Shown piece after piece: positions 50,552 to 60,216 of a stretch of DNA of 64,000 nt. This DNA is from Microbacterium horticulturae (GTDB taxonomy: Bacteria; Actinomycetota; Actinomycetes; Actinomycetales; Microbacteriaceae), in assembly GCF_029094505.1 (NCBI RefSeq), contig NZ_CP119108.1, positions 3,410,001 to 3,474,000 on the forward strand. Direction: 5' to 3'. Under the pieces are notes generated by a model that saw nothing but the letters and a program-made list of their open reading frames with translations, was not told the origin of the DNA and made no database searches. Position 1 is the stretch's first letter. Every line of letters begins with the position of its first letter. A program made the position numbers and the translations under genes.

Positions 50552-50656
50552 TGGGTTGGATTCGGCTGAAGCTGCCCACGCACGTTGTCAACGATGCCCG
50601 GCCCCACCAGGCCTCGGGCCACGCTGCTGCGCCGGGCCTCGCCTACGCTGGTGGGC

Positions 50657-52528
50657 ATGACCTCGCCGTACGACCCGTTCGCCGACCCCAAGGTGCGTGC
50701 CGAGATGGAACGCATGGGCATCGTGCACGCCCCGGGCACGGCCGCAGAGGTGCTCGCGCAGCTCAAGCCGCTCTTGGCCGCGGACGGCATCGACCTCGAC
50801 GACCCGAGCGGCATCGATCTCGACGACCTCGGCACGGATGGGCTGCAGGCGGCGCTCGATCGCGCCGTCGAGCAGCACAACCTGACGCTGTTCACGCCGG
50901 TGGGCACGCAGCGCGAGGCCGCGCTGCGCCGGCTGGCCCGGTTCACCCGCGCCCTCGCCGCCGATGACACCACAGCCGCCGAGGCCGCGCTGAGCGAGAT
51001 CGGACCCGACGCACACGATGGCCTGCCGGCCGCCGCCGACGTGATCGGCACCGGCCTCGGCTTGCTCGACACCTGGCTCGGCGCGGGCGACGCGGGCACC
51101 GTCCGCGTGCCCAAATGGACGAAGCCGGCCCGCGCGGCAGCCACCGACATCCTCGCCCTCGCCCGTAAGGGCCGCGCGTTCGACGCGTTGCACAGCCTCA
51201 CGATCCGCCACGGTGGGCAAGCGATCTTCGGCGGGGTCATGCTGCTCGTGGCGACCGTGCTCGCCGGCCGTGCGGCGCGCCACCACGCATCGATCGACGA
51301 GGTCATCGTCGACGCTCTGGGACCCGACGCCGCGGCGCCCGAACCTGCAGCCGCGGCGCCCGAAACGGACGAGAGCGGGATGCCGCAGCATCCATCCTCC
51401 TCATCACCAACCGAGGCCGCAGACCGGCCGCAACCGCCCACGTTGTCACGCGCGGAGCGCGCCGTCATCCGCACGTTCGGCGATTGGCTCGACGTCCAGC
51501 CCGAGACGGACATCCCCAGCACGGGCGAGGGCGTCCGGATGCTACGAACGGTGTTCGCCCTCATCCGACAGGCTGGCCACGACCCCCTCGACGTCGACGG
51601 CGTCGTGGCGTTCATCGACGAGATCGCGGACTGGGATCTGCCCGAAGAGGTCTACATCGCCCTCGGCGAGTACACGCTGTTCCAGATGGACGCGGCGGAG
51701 ACCGAAGAGTGGGACGACCTGTTCGCCACGATTCAGGAACTGCGGTTCGAGAACGCCGGGATGGGCGGCATCGTCGCGGCGGCGATGGATGCCGGAGCCG
51801 CCGTCGACGCCGACGTTCGCTTCGATGCGCTCGTCCGTCTGCGCCTCGTCTCCGCGGTCAGTGACCTGCTGGACTGGATCGGCCGCAGCAGGCCGATCGC
51901 GCCGTCCGGCGGAGTGCAGCTCACCGATATCGCGCATCTCGGCGAGCTCTTGGGCGTGCCGGTGGCGGGCAGCGCTTCGCCGCATTCGTCCGATGCGGCC
52001 TCTGAGCCGGCGCTTCCCATCGATGATCCGGCGGCAGATGTCCGTCGCGTCACGTCGATGCTCGAGGTGCCCGCGCTGGTCGCCTGGTGGTCAGCCCTGG
52101 GCAACGCCGGGCTCATCGAGATCAAGCGCTCACGCGTGGTGCCGGGCGACGCCGCCGCCGAGTGGAGATCGGCCGACGCGCCTCCGCCGCAGCTGGCGGA
52201 GATGGTCGCGGCGCTGTTCTTGGCACGGCTGCTGCTCTACCCGGTCGAGAACCGGCCTTCAGCGACCGACCTCGAGGACGTCGACGCCGCGATCCAGCTT
52301 GTCGTCGCCGGCATCGATGTCACCGGTACGTACGAGCCCGACGCGCCGTCCGCCTCGCGAAGCGACGCACGGGCGATTCTGCAGCCCGCGCGTGAGCTCG
52401 GGCTGCTCGACTTCGTCAACGGGCGAGTGGTCGTCGCGGATGCGCTGCGCCTCACGATCGCACACGGTGTGACCACCGCGATGATGATGCTGAACGGCCC
52501 GGAGGACGACGACGTCGACGTCGAATGA
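50657..52528 (+). CDS. Large hypothetical protein, acidic
   Basis: 623 residues, soluble, strongly acidic and rich in Ala and Asp. Near the N-terminus a short tandem GIDLDDPSGIDLDDLG occurs. A Pro/Ala/Glu-rich linker (about 230-275) separates two helical domains. A recurrent WSALGNAGLIEI and LQPARELGLLDFVNGRVVV suggest winged-helix-like pieces. I recognise no family. ATG 50657 chosen by typical GGTGGGC spacing. It appears monocistronic, with a strong hairpin after the stop. Confidence 0.7.
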   Translation: MTSPYDPFADPKVRAEMERMGIVHAPGTAAEVLAQLKPLLAADGIDLDDPSGIDLDDLGTDGLQAALDRAVEQHNLTLFTPVGTQREAALRRLARFTRALAADDTTAAEAALSEIGPDAHDGLPAAADVIGTGLGLLDTWLGAGDAGTVRVPKWTKPARAAATDILALARKGRAFDALHSLTIRHGGQAIFGGVMLLVATVLAGRAARHHASIDEVIVDALGPDAAAPEPAAAAPETDESGMPQHPSSSSPTEAADRPQPPTLSRAERAVIRTFGDWLDVQPETDIPSTGEGVRMLRTVFALIRQAGHDPLDVDGVVAFIDEIADWDLPEEVYIALGEYTLFQMDAAETEEWDDLFATIQELRFENAGMGGIVAAAMDAGAAVDADVRFDALVRLRLVSAVSDLLDWIGRSRPIAPSGGVQLTDIAHLGELLGVPVAGSASPHSSDAASEPALPIDDPAADVRRVTSMLEVPALVAWWSALGNAGLIEIKRSRVVPGDAAAEWRSADAPPPQLAEMVAALFLARLLLYPVENRPSATDLEDVDAAIQLVVAGIDVTGTYEPDAPSASRSDARAILQPARELGLLDFVNGRVVVADALRLTIAHGVTTAMMMLNGPEDDDVDVE

Positions 52529-52584
52529 CGCGCCGGCGCGCTGACATCTGAGCGACTGAGCGACGACTCCGGTGCACAGCGTCG

Positions 52585-52641
52585 GGGGTGGATGCCGGTG
52601 CCCGGCGCCGAGCGCACGCAACGGCCCGCGGCATCCACCCC
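52585..52641. terminator. Terminator-like hairpin (GGGGTGGATGCCG / CGGCATCCACCCC)
   Basis: Perfect 13-bp arms at 52585-52597 and 52629-52641; the 31-nt loop contains a smaller GTGC/GCAC stem. It lies between the large hypothetical gene and the next ABC operon. Same GGATGCC word as other hairpins of this window. Confidence 0.55.
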
Positions 52642-52771
52642 TCCACGCGCCCTCCCCCACAATGTCTGCTCCGCGCCCTATGCTGAGCCGCATCAAGGGT
52701 TACGCGCCGGCGCGGACCCGCGACAAACCGTCGACGGTCTGATCGCCTGCGCACCACATAAGGGGGGCACG

Positions 52772-54169
52772 ATGAGGGCACAGAATGCACGACGGGTCCG
52801 CGGAAGGCGCGGCATGCGCATCGCCTCGATCGCGATGGTCGCCGCATCGGCGGCGCTGGTGCTGGGCGCATGCTCGGGGGGCGGCTCGAGCAACGATGGC
52901 GCCAAGACGCTGAAGATCACCTACGAGAAGTCCGACTCGTTCACCGTCATGGACACACTCATGAAGAAGGTGAAGACAGAGTTCGAGGCCAAGCACAAGA
53001 ACGTGACGGTCGACCTGCAGCCGATCACCGCCGACGACACCGACTACAGCACCAAGCTCGCGCTCTCGCTGCGCGCGGCATCGACGGCGCCCGACGTGTT
53101 CTACGAAGACACGTTCCGGGTGAAGGGCGATATCGAAGCCGGCTACCTCTACAAGCTCGACGATCACCTCTCTTCGTGGAGCGACTGGTCGCAGTACATC
53201 GACAGCGCCAAGGCCGCCGGCCAGGGCGACGACGGCGGCCACTACGCGATTCCGCTCGGCGCCGACACCAGGGTCATCTGGTACAGCAAGCCGGTGCTCA
53301 AGGCCGCGGGAATCTCCGTTCCCTGGGCGCCGAAGACCTGGCAGGACATTTTGGATGCCGCGGCCAAGATCAAGGCGGCCGAGCCCGACGTGGTGCCCTT
53401 CACGATGTACGCCGGCACCGGAACCGGCGAGGGCACCGTGATGCAGAGCTTCTACGAGCTGCTCTACGGAACGGGCGACGGCCAGGGCCTCTACGACGCC
53501 GATTCGGGCAAGTGGATCGTCGGATCGCAGGGCTTCGTCGACTCGCTGAAGTTCCTGCAGACGCTGTACGAGAAGAAGTACGCGGTCACTCCCGCCGAGG
53601 CGCTCGACGCGAACGTCTGGAAGACCGTCGTCGGCGACCTCTTCCCGAAAGACAAGGTGGGCGGCACCGTCGAGGGTTCGTACGCGCCGTCGTTCTGGGA
53701 GGACGGTGGACCGTACCCGTGGGCCGACTACGCCGAGAAGGTCGGCGCGACCCCGTTCCCGACCCAGAACGGGCAGGCGCCCGGCGGCGTGAGCATGTCG
53801 GGCGGCTGGACGCTGGCGATGAGCGCGAAGACGAAGAACGCCGACCTCGCATTCGAGTTCATGACCACGGCCCTGAACCGCGAGAACGCGCTCTGGTACG
53901 ACACCACGAACGCGAAGATCGCGGTCCGCAAGGATGTGGCATCCGACCCCTCCTACCTGAAGGCGAACCCCTTCATGAAGGAGGTCTCGGACGTGCTCGA
54001 GTTCAGCCACTACCGGCCGGCCAACGGCGTGTATCCGAAGATCTCGTCGGCCGCGCAAGAGGCCACCGGTGACGTGATCACGGGCAAGAAGACGCCGCAG
54101 CAGGCCGCGGCCGATTACGACGCCGCGGTGAAGCAGATCGTCGGAGCCGACAAGACGATCGCGAAGTAG
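52772..54169 (+). CDS. Sugar ABC transporter substrate-binding lipoprotein
   Basis: 465 residues. A basic N-terminus and lipobox ALVLGACSGGG are followed by a family-1 binding-protein fold (LKITYEKSDSFTVMDTLMKK; ALSLRAASTAPDVFYEDTFRV; VIWYSKPVLKAAGISVPWAP; GGWTLAMSAKTKNADLAFEF). First gene of a three-gene operon with two permeases 3 bp and -4 bp apart. RBS AGGGGGG. The sugar is not readable; no glycosidase or ATPase gene accompanies it. Confidence 0.9.
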   Translation: MRAQNARRVRGRRGMRIASIAMVAASAALVLGACSGGGSSNDGAKTLKITYEKSDSFTVMDTLMKKVKTEFEAKHKNVTVDLQPITADDTDYSTKLALSLRAASTAPDVFYEDTFRVKGDIEAGYLYKLDDHLSSWSDWSQYIDSAKAAGQGDDGGHYAIPLGADTRVIWYSKPVLKAAGISVPWAPKTWQDILDAAAKIKAAEPDVVPFTMYAGTGTGEGTVMQSFYELLYGTGDGQGLYDADSGKWIVGSQGFVDSLKFLQTLYEKKYAVTPAEALDANVWKTVVGDLFPKDKVGGTVEGSYAPSFWEDGGPYPWADYAEKVGATPFPTQNGQAPGGVSMSGGWTLAMSAKTKNADLAFEFMTTALNRENALWYDTTNAKIAVRKDVASDPSYLKANPFMKEVSDVLEFSHYRPANGVYPKISSAAQEATGDVITGKKTPQQAAADYDAAVKQIVGADKTIAK

Positions 54170-54172
54170 AAC

Positions 54173-55165
54173 GTGACCACCGAGATCGCGCCCGCGGCCC
54201 TCACCAGCCGCGGGCGCGGCCCCGGCGACAGCCGCCGACGCATGCGGTCACTGTTGCGCGCGCTGCCGCTGCTGCCCAGCGTGCTGCTGCTGCTCGCGTT
54301 TCTCGCCGGACCCGTCATCTGGGCGTTCTACGGCTCACTGACGAACGCGGCGCTGACCGGCCCCGGCGCGCTGTCGCCCGACTTCGTCGGGCTCGACAAC
54401 TTCGTGCGGCTGTTCACCGACCCGACGTTCCCGAAGTCGCTTCTGCTGACCGTGGTGTTCGTGGTCGCCTCGGCCATCGTCGGTCAGAACGTGCTGGGCA
54501 TGTGGATCGCCGTGCTGCAGCTGCGCGCGAATCGCGTGGTCAGCGCCATCACCAGCACCCTGGTGGTCGCGGCGTGGGTGCTGCCCGAGATCGTCGCCGG
54601 GTTCATCTGTTATGCCTACTTCTCGAAGGACGGCACGCTCAACCAGATCCTCGCCGGCCTCGGACTGACCGGGCCGAACTGGCTCTACAGCTACCCGATG
54701 CTCGCGATCATCCTCGCCAACATCTGGCGCGGCACCGCCTTCTCGATGATGATCTACCAGGCGGCGCTCAACGACGTGCCGCCCGAGATCACCGAGGCCG
54801 CAATGATCGACGGGGCGAGCGGCAGCCAGCGGTTCTTTCTGGTGACGCTGCCGATGATTCGCACCTCGGTGTCGACGAACCTCATGCTCATCACGCTGCA
54901 GACGCTCGCCGCCTTCACGCTCATCTGGGTGATGACCGCCGGCGGACCGGGCGACGACTCCAGCACCCTCCCGGTGCTCGCCTACCGCGAGGCGTTCCAG
55001 TTCGGCGACATCGGCTACGGCACCGCGATCGCCGCCGTGATGATCGTCATCGGCGCCGTGTTCTCGATCTTCTACGTCGCGCTGCTGCGCGAACGCCCCA
55101 CGCCGAAGCCCGCCGAGGGGCCCAGGCCGCGGCATCCCGCCCCCGAACGGGAGGCGGCGTCATGA
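54173..55165 (+). CDS. Sugar ABC transporter permease (MalF-like)
   Basis: 330 residues, six helices after a basic N-terminus. EAA loop: TEAAMIDGASGSQRFFLVTL. GTG start 3 bp after the binding-protein stop; its stop overlaps the next permease (ATGA). Forms the channel with that protein. Confidence 0.9.
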   Translation: MTTEIAPAALTSRGRGPGDSRRRMRSLLRALPLLPSVLLLLAFLAGPVIWAFYGSLTNAALTGPGALSPDFVGLDNFVRLFTDPTFPKSLLLTVVFVVASAIVGQNVLGMWIAVLQLRANRVVSAITSTLVVAAWVLPEIVAGFICYAYFSKDGTLNQILAGLGLTGPNWLYSYPMLAIILANIWRGTAFSMMIYQAALNDVPPEITEAAMIDGASGSQRFFLVTLPMIRTSVSTNLMLITLQTLAAFTLIWVMTAGGPGDDSSTLPVLAYREAFQFGDIGYGTAIAAVMIVIGAVFSIFYVALLRERPTPKPAEGPRPRHPAPEREAAS

Positions 55166-56046
55166 CCACGACCGTTCCGTCGAGAGTGGATGCCGCGCCC
55201 CGCGCCCCGCGGAGTGTCGCCTCGCCGCGCCGAATCGTCTCGCAGGTCTACGCGAACGGGGTGCTCGCGATCGTCGCACTGTGCTTTCTGCTGCCGCTCG
55301 CGTGGGTGCTGCTGGCCTCGGTCGATGCGCACGCGGGCTTCGAGACGCAGCTGCCGAAGACGTTCACGCTGTCGAACTTCAGCGCCGTACTGAAGCCCGA
55401 CCTGACACTCGTGCCGCTGTGGAACAGCCTGCTGCTGTCGACCGGCGCCGCCGTCGTCACCGTGGTGGTCGCGGTGCTGGCGGCATATCCGCTGTCGCGC
55501 TACCAGGCGCGGTACAACAAGCCGTACTTGTACACGATCCTGTTCGGCACGTGCCTGCCGATCACCGCGATCATGGTGCCGGTCTACAGCCTGTTCGTGC
55601 AGGTGAATCTGCTCGACTCGATGGCCGGCGTGATCTTCTTCATGGCCGCGACATCGCTGCCGATGGCCATCTGGATGACGAAGAACTTCATGGACTCGGT
55701 GCCCATCAGCCTCGAGGAGGCCGCCTGGATCGACGGGGCCTCGGCCATGTCGGCGCTGGGACGCGTGGTCGTGCCGCTCATGCGCCCCGGGCTGAGCGTG
55801 GTGTTCATCTTCGTGTTCATCCAGGCGTGGGGCAACTTCTTCGTCCCGTTCATCCTGCTACTCGACCCGGCCAAGCAACCAGCCGCGGTGAGCATCTACT
55901 CGTTCTTCGGACAGTACGGAGCCATCGCGTACGGGCAGCTTGCCGCGTTCTCGATCTTGTACTCGGTGCCGGTCATCGTGCTGTACGTGCTCGTGTCGCG
56001 GGGCATCGGCGGATCGTTCGCTATGACGGGGGCTATGAAGGGGTGA
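55162..56046 (+). CDS. Sugar ABC transporter permease (MalG-like)
   Basis: 294 residues, six helices. EAA loop with EEAAWIDGASAMSALGRVVV; N-terminal LLPLAWVLLASVDAHAGF and FILLLDPAKQPAAVSIYSF are typical of MalG-type CUT1 permeases. Last gene; a GC-rich stretch to 56098 separates it from the convergent AsnC gene, with only a weak GCGCGC hairpin. Confidence 0.9.
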   Translation: MTTTVPSRVDAAPRAPRSVASPRRIVSQVYANGVLAIVALCFLLPLAWVLLASVDAHAGFETQLPKTFTLSNFSAVLKPDLTLVPLWNSLLLSTGAAVVTVVVAVLAAYPLSRYQARYNKPYLYTILFGTCLPITAIMVPVYSLFVQVNLLDSMAGVIFFMAATSLPMAIWMTKNFMDSVPISLEEAAWIDGASAMSALGRVVVPLMRPGLSVVFIFVFIQAWGNFFVPFILLLDPAKQPAAVSIYSFFGQYGAIAYGQLAAFSILYSVPVIVLYVLVSRGIGGSFAMTGAMKG

Positions 56047-56098
56047 GGGCGCGCGGGGCGGTGTGCGCGCTTCGGGGCGGGCGCGGGCAACCGCTCCC

Positions 56099-56992
56099 CT
56101 ACGTCACGGCCATGCGTGTGAGGCTGCGCGCGTAGTCCTCCTTCAGCACACGCAGGTGGAACCACGACTCGGTCGCGGCGACGCCGGGCAGAGCGCGCAG
56201 GCGCTCCAGATCGGCGAACAGGTCACCCGCGGTCGGCTCGACGAGGGTCGCGACCACATCGAACCTGCCCACCGTGCGGGCCGCGAAATCGACGCACGGC
56301 CAGGCTTCCAAAGCCGCGACGGCCGCCTCGTCGTCAGAGAGGGTCAGCCCAATGCCGAGGGACAGCTGGCGGCGCGCGGCTCCACGGGCCTCGACAGCAC
56401 TGATCCGGATGACCCCCGCATCGATCAGGCGCTGCACGCGGGTGGCCACGGCCGACGGAGACAGGCGGACGAGCTCGCCGAGCGCCCGGTAGCTGCGACG
56501 GCCATCGCGCTGGAGCTCTTCGATGAGCGCCCGGTCGGTGTGATCGAGGGTGATCTCACCGCGAAAGTGCGACATGAAGAACCCCTTGATGACTGACTCG
56601 TAGATGAGCGTATTGACCTCGGCCACACCCGGGATGTCACGAATCAGCGCGGTCATGGCCCGCAGCCGCGCCATCGAGCCGACGCGCACCTCGGCGATGA
56701 GGTCGTAGATGCCCCCGATGCCCGAGACGAGCACGGTCTGCTCGAACGCCCGCAGCCGCTCGGCGATAGCCTCCACCTCGCCGTCCGCACGGATCGAAAC
56801 ATGAGCGAGAACATGTTGCCCGAGAAAACCGGGGTCGACTGCCGCGACCACGCGCACAGTGCCGTCGCGCAACAGCGCTGAGAGCCGCGTCGACACCGCG
56901 GCCCGGGGCCGCCGCATGACAGCGGCGAGCTCTTGGATGCTTGCCCGGCCGTCCACCTGCAACGCCCGGATCAGCTCGGTGTCGAAGTCCAT
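56099..56992 (-). CDS. Double Lrp/AsnC-family transcriptional regulator
   Basis: 297 residues carrying two Lrp units: an N-terminal HTH (LIRALQVDGRASIQELAAVM) with RAM-like region, and a second HTH at about 160-205 (ALIEELQRDGRRSYRALGEL, SPSAVATRVQRLIDAGVIRI) with a second effector domain. ATG 56992 follows AAGGAG. It is divergent from the symporter/amidohydrolase/ThDP/ureohydrolase operon, which it probably controls in response to an amino acid or related effector. Confidence 0.88.
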   Translation of the reverse strand: MDFDTELIRALQVDGRASIQELAAVMRRPRAAVSTRLSALLRDGTVRVVAAVDPGFLGQHVLAHVSIRADGEVEAIAERLRAFEQTVLVSGIGGIYDLIAEVRVGSMARLRAMTALIRDIPGVAEVNTLIYESVIKGFFMSHFRGEITLDHTDRALIEELQRDGRRSYRALGELVRLSPSAVATRVQRLIDAGVIRISAVEARGAARRQLSLGIGLTLSDDEAAVAALEAWPCVDFAARTVGRFDVVATLVEPTAGDLFADLERLRALPGVAATESWFHLRVLKEDYARSLTRMAVT

Positions 56993-57031
56993 CTCACGCT
57001 CCTTGGGAGAGATTCCCGCACATGCGCGCTC

Positions 57032-57107
57032 GACCGTACAGAACATCGGCGCAACGACGTCTATAGAACACAGAGTACTCAGACTGCGAGCAGGACGGTA
57101 CAGAACA
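57032..57107. promoter_or_regulatory. Repeated GACnGTACAGAACA boxes in the divergent promoter
   Basis: GACCGTACAGAACA (57032-57045) and GACGGTACAGAACA (57094-57107) are direct repeats 62 bp apart. A related TAGAACA is at 57064-57070. They lie in the 213-bp gap between the Lrp-type regulator and its likely target operon. Multiple spaced sites fit Lrp-type cooperative binding. Confidence 0.5.
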
Positions 57108-57205
57108 ACAGCTAGAAGGCTACTCTGCTGGAGTTGTTCACTGGACCGGCCCCGGCATGCGGGTCTAGCATCCAACGCAACCCAGCACCCCGCAAAGGAG
57201 CGGTC

Positions 57206-58546
57206 ATGTCCACGCCTTCCGTCCATACCCGCGCACGCCGAGCCGGCATCGCCGCGTTCGTCGGCACCACAATCGAGTGGTACGACTTCTACGTCTATGC
57301 GACCGCCGCCGCACTCGTCCTCGGCCCACTGTTCTTCCCCAGCTCCGACCCTGTCGCCGAGACCGCGTCGGCCTTCGCCACGTTCGCGGTCGCGTTCATC
57401 GTCCGCCCCTTCGGCGGCATCCTGTTCGGGCACATCGGCGACAAGCTCGGCCGACGCCTCTCACTGGTGATCACCCTGCTCGCCATGGGTACGGCAACAG
57501 TGCTCGTCGGCGTGCTGCCCACCTACGGATCGATCGGTATCTGGGCGCCGATCCTGCTGGTCACCCTGCGTGCCGTACAGGGGCTGGCCGTCGGCGGCGA
57601 GTGGGGCGGAGCGGCGCTCATGAGCGTCGAAAGCGCGCCCGAGAAGCATAAGACCTTCTACGGCGGCTTCACCCAGCTGGGCAACCCAGCGGGCGCACTG
57701 CTGGCCTCGGGCATTTTCGCGATCATGTCGCGCTTCGGCGACGACTTCATCATGAACGGCGGGTGGCGCATCCCGTTCCTCCTGTCGATCGTGCTGATCG
57801 CTGTCGGTATCTGGGTGCGGTATCGGGTAGAAGAAACCGAGGTCTTCGAGAAAAAGGTCGAAGGCCGTAAGCAGTCGATGCCCCTGGCCTTCGCACTGCG
57901 CGTGAACTGGAAGCCGATCCTGCTCGGCATCGGCCTGCTGCCCATCTCGACCGGCGGCTACTACCTGGCCACCACCTTCGCGACGGCATACGCCGTGGGT
58001 GAGCCCATCAAGCTCAATGAGAGCGTGATCCTGGATGCCATGACCATCGCATCCTTCGTGGAGTTCCTGGTCACCCTGCCCGTTGCATGGCTGGGCGACA
58101 AGTGGGGCCGAAAGACCGTCATGTACCTCGGCCTGGTGACCTCGGTGCTCGTGTTCGCCCCGTTCCTGCTGGTGATGCCCGGGCGCATCGAGCCACTCAT
58201 CTTCTTGTTCGCATCGCTGATCCGCGTCACAATGAGCGCCACCTACGCGCCGCTGGCGACGATCCTCACGCAGATGTTCCGTCCGCAGGCCCGCTACACC
58301 TCCGTCGCGCTCGCGTACGGTGTCGGCGCCGCGATCTGGGCCGGGTTCTCACCGTGGTTCGCCACCCAGCTGGTCGCCTGGACCGGCAGCATCTGGTCGG
58401 TGATCGCACTGTTCACCGCGATGGCCATCCTCGCGATCTTCTGCACGAAGTTCGCCCCGCAGCACTCCGACGAGGCACCGGTGACCGACACGTTCATCCC
58501 CCGCACCGACACGACAACCGCCCGCACCGTTCGAGGACGCCGCTGA
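57206..58546 (+). CDS. MHS-family MFS transporter
   Basis: 446 residues, 12 helices. GTTIEWYDFYVYATAAALVL in helix 1, GHIGDKLGRRLSLVITL in loop 2-3, LRAVQGLAVGGEWGGAALM, and WLGDKWGRKTVMYL in the middle are classical MHS motifs. RBS AAAGGAG. First gene of a four-gene operon; probably imports the substrate of the following amidohydrolase or decarboxylase. Its TGA shares a base with the next ATG (TGATG). Confidence 0.88.
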   Translation: MSTPSVHTRARRAGIAAFVGTTIEWYDFYVYATAAALVLGPLFFPSSDPVAETASAFATFAVAFIVRPFGGILFGHIGDKLGRRLSLVITLLAMGTATVLVGVLPTYGSIGIWAPILLVTLRAVQGLAVGGEWGGAALMSVESAPEKHKTFYGGFTQLGNPAGALLASGIFAIMSRFGDDFIMNGGWRIPFLLSIVLIAVGIWVRYRVEETEVFEKKVEGRKQSMPLAFALRVNWKPILLGIGLLPISTGGYYLATTFATAYAVGEPIKLNESVILDAMTIASFVEFLVTLPVAWLGDKWGRKTVMYLGLVTSVLVFAPFLLVMPGRIEPLIFLFASLIRVTMSATYAPLATILTQMFRPQARYTSVALAYGVGAAIWAGFSPWFATQLVAWTGSIWSVIALFTAMAILAIFCTKFAPQHSDEAPVTDTFIPRTDTTTARTVRGRR

Positions 58547-60216
58547 TGCGCGCCCTGGTCCCCTTCGACACCCCCGCCCAGCGGACGCCGCGCATCATCA
58601 CGGCACGGCTGATCCGCACGGTCGACGATGCCGTGTCGACGGCGAGCGCGATGCTCATCGACGCGGGCCGGATCCTCACCGTCGGCACCGTCGAGGAGTG
58701 CCGGGATGCCGCATCCGCTCGCCGGCTCGACGCTGAAGAGGTCGATCTCGGCGACGCGGTGGTCGTACCCGGCTTCATCGACCCGCACAGCCATCCGCTC
58801 ATGTACGGCCAGATGATGACCTGGGTCGACTGCGGCCCCGAGAAGGCCGGGTCGATCCCCGAGATCGTCGCCCTCCTGAAGGCGGCTGCGGCCGAACTGC
58901 CCGCCGATCGCCCCGTGCGCGGGTACGGCTACGAGCAGCGCAACCTCGCCGAGAAGCGGCATCCCACCCGCTTCGAACTCGATGAGGTGGCCACCGATCG
59001 CGAGGTGTACCTCATGAACGCGTCGGGGCACGGCGGGGTCGTGAACTCGCACACGCTCGAGATCAACGGCGTCGACCGCGACACCCTCAACCCCGAGGGC
59101 GGGGAGTTCTTCCGCGACACCGACGGCGAGCTGACCGGCGAGCTGTCGGATGCTGCCTGCAACATCCTCACCGGAGTGCACGGGGTGAAGATCGGGCATC
59201 ACGGCCCGAATTTCCATCTCGCCGACGAGCCGGCCGAGCATCTTCGACAGTTGGATGCCGCGACCCGCCGCTTTCTCGCGGGCGGCGTTACGGCGCTCGG
59301 CGACTGTCAGGTCACCCGCCGCGAATTCGACATGTACCTGCGGCTGGCTGAGAAGGACGGGCTGCCGCTGCGCGTGTCGATGTACCTGCTCTCGCACCTG
59401 CTCGACGAGGCCCTTGAGATGGGCCTGGTCGGCCAGTTCGGCAACGCGTACCTGAGCTTCGCCGGCATCAAGCTCTACGCCGATGGCACGCTCGGAGGGT
59501 GGACCGCGTACTTCCCCGACGGGTACGTCGGGGATCCCTGCCGCACGGGGCAGCTCTACCACGAGCCCGCCGAGTACACCGAGCTCATTCGCAAGGCGCA
59601 CGCCGCGGGACTGCAGACCGCCACGCACGCGCAGTCGCCGACCGCGATCGAGATGGTGGTGTCGGCGATCGAGCAGGCGTTGGTCGACCGGCCGGACGAC
59701 GACGCGCGACACCGCATCGAGCACTGCGGGTTGCCGACACCCGAGCAGATCACGCGGATGGCGGCCGCCGGCATCCGCCCCGTCAACCAGACCCAGCACT
59801 ACTACAACTGGGGCGAGGGCGTCGAAGAGGCCATCGGCACCCCGGGCGAGCGCTTCAACCCGCTTGGCGAATTCGCGGCGGCGGGCGTGCCGATCACGCT
59901 GTCGTCGGACGCGCCTGTCGCCGAACCGATCCCGCTCGAGGCGATCCAGACCGCGGTGACCCGCGTGACCCGCCGGGGGCACAAGCTCGGTCCGGCCTCG
60001 CTGCGCATCTCGGCCGAGGCAGCGCTTCGCGCGCACACCTACGAGGGTGCCGTCTCACTCGGGCGCGAGCGCGACCTCGGCTCACTCGCGGTCGGTAAGT
60101 GCGCCGACTTCGCCGTGCTCTCCGACGACCCGGTGACGGTGCCCGGCGACGAGATCGCGGCCATCCGGGTGCTGCAGACCTGGGTCGGCGGCGAACGGCG
60201 GTACGAAGGATCATGA
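58546..60216 (+). CDS. Amidohydrolase family 3 protein (YtcJ-like)
   Basis: 556 residues, cytoplasmic, metal-dependent TIM barrel. GFIDPHSHPL is the HxH metal motif; further His ligands are in ATHAQSPTAIEMV and RIEHCGLP, and the metal-binding Asp in SSDAPVAEPIPLEA. C-terminal YEGAVSLGRERDLGSLAVGKCADFAVL is the second beta-domain strand set. It would hydrolyse an amide, formamide or cyclic amide. In this operon it could release an amine or guanidino acid from an acylated or cyclic precursor. Confidence 0.85.
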   Translation: MRALVPFDTPAQRTPRIITARLIRTVDDAVSTASAMLIDAGRILTVGTVEECRDAASARRLDAEEVDLGDAVVVPGFIDPHSHPLMYGQMMTWVDCGPEKAGSIPEIVALLKAAAAELPADRPVRGYGYEQRNLAEKRHPTRFELDEVATDREVYLMNASGHGGVVNSHTLEINGVDRDTLNPEGGEFFRDTDGELTGELSDAACNILTGVHGVKIGHHGPNFHLADEPAEHLRQLDAATRRFLAGGVTALGDCQVTRREFDMYLRLAEKDGLPLRVSMYLLSHLLDEALEMGLVGQFGNAYLSFAGIKLYADGTLGGWTAYFPDGYVGDPCRTGQLYHEPAEYTELIRKAHAAGLQTATHAQSPTAIEMVVSAIEQALVDRPDDDARHRIEHCGLPTPEQITRMAAAGIRPVNQTQHYYNWGEGVEEAIGTPGERFNPLGEFAAAGVPITLSSDAPVAEPIPLEAIQTAVTRVTRRGHKLGPASLRISAEAALRAHTYEGAVSLGRERDLGSLAVGKCADFAVLSDDPVTVPGDEIAAIRVLQTWVGGERRYEGS

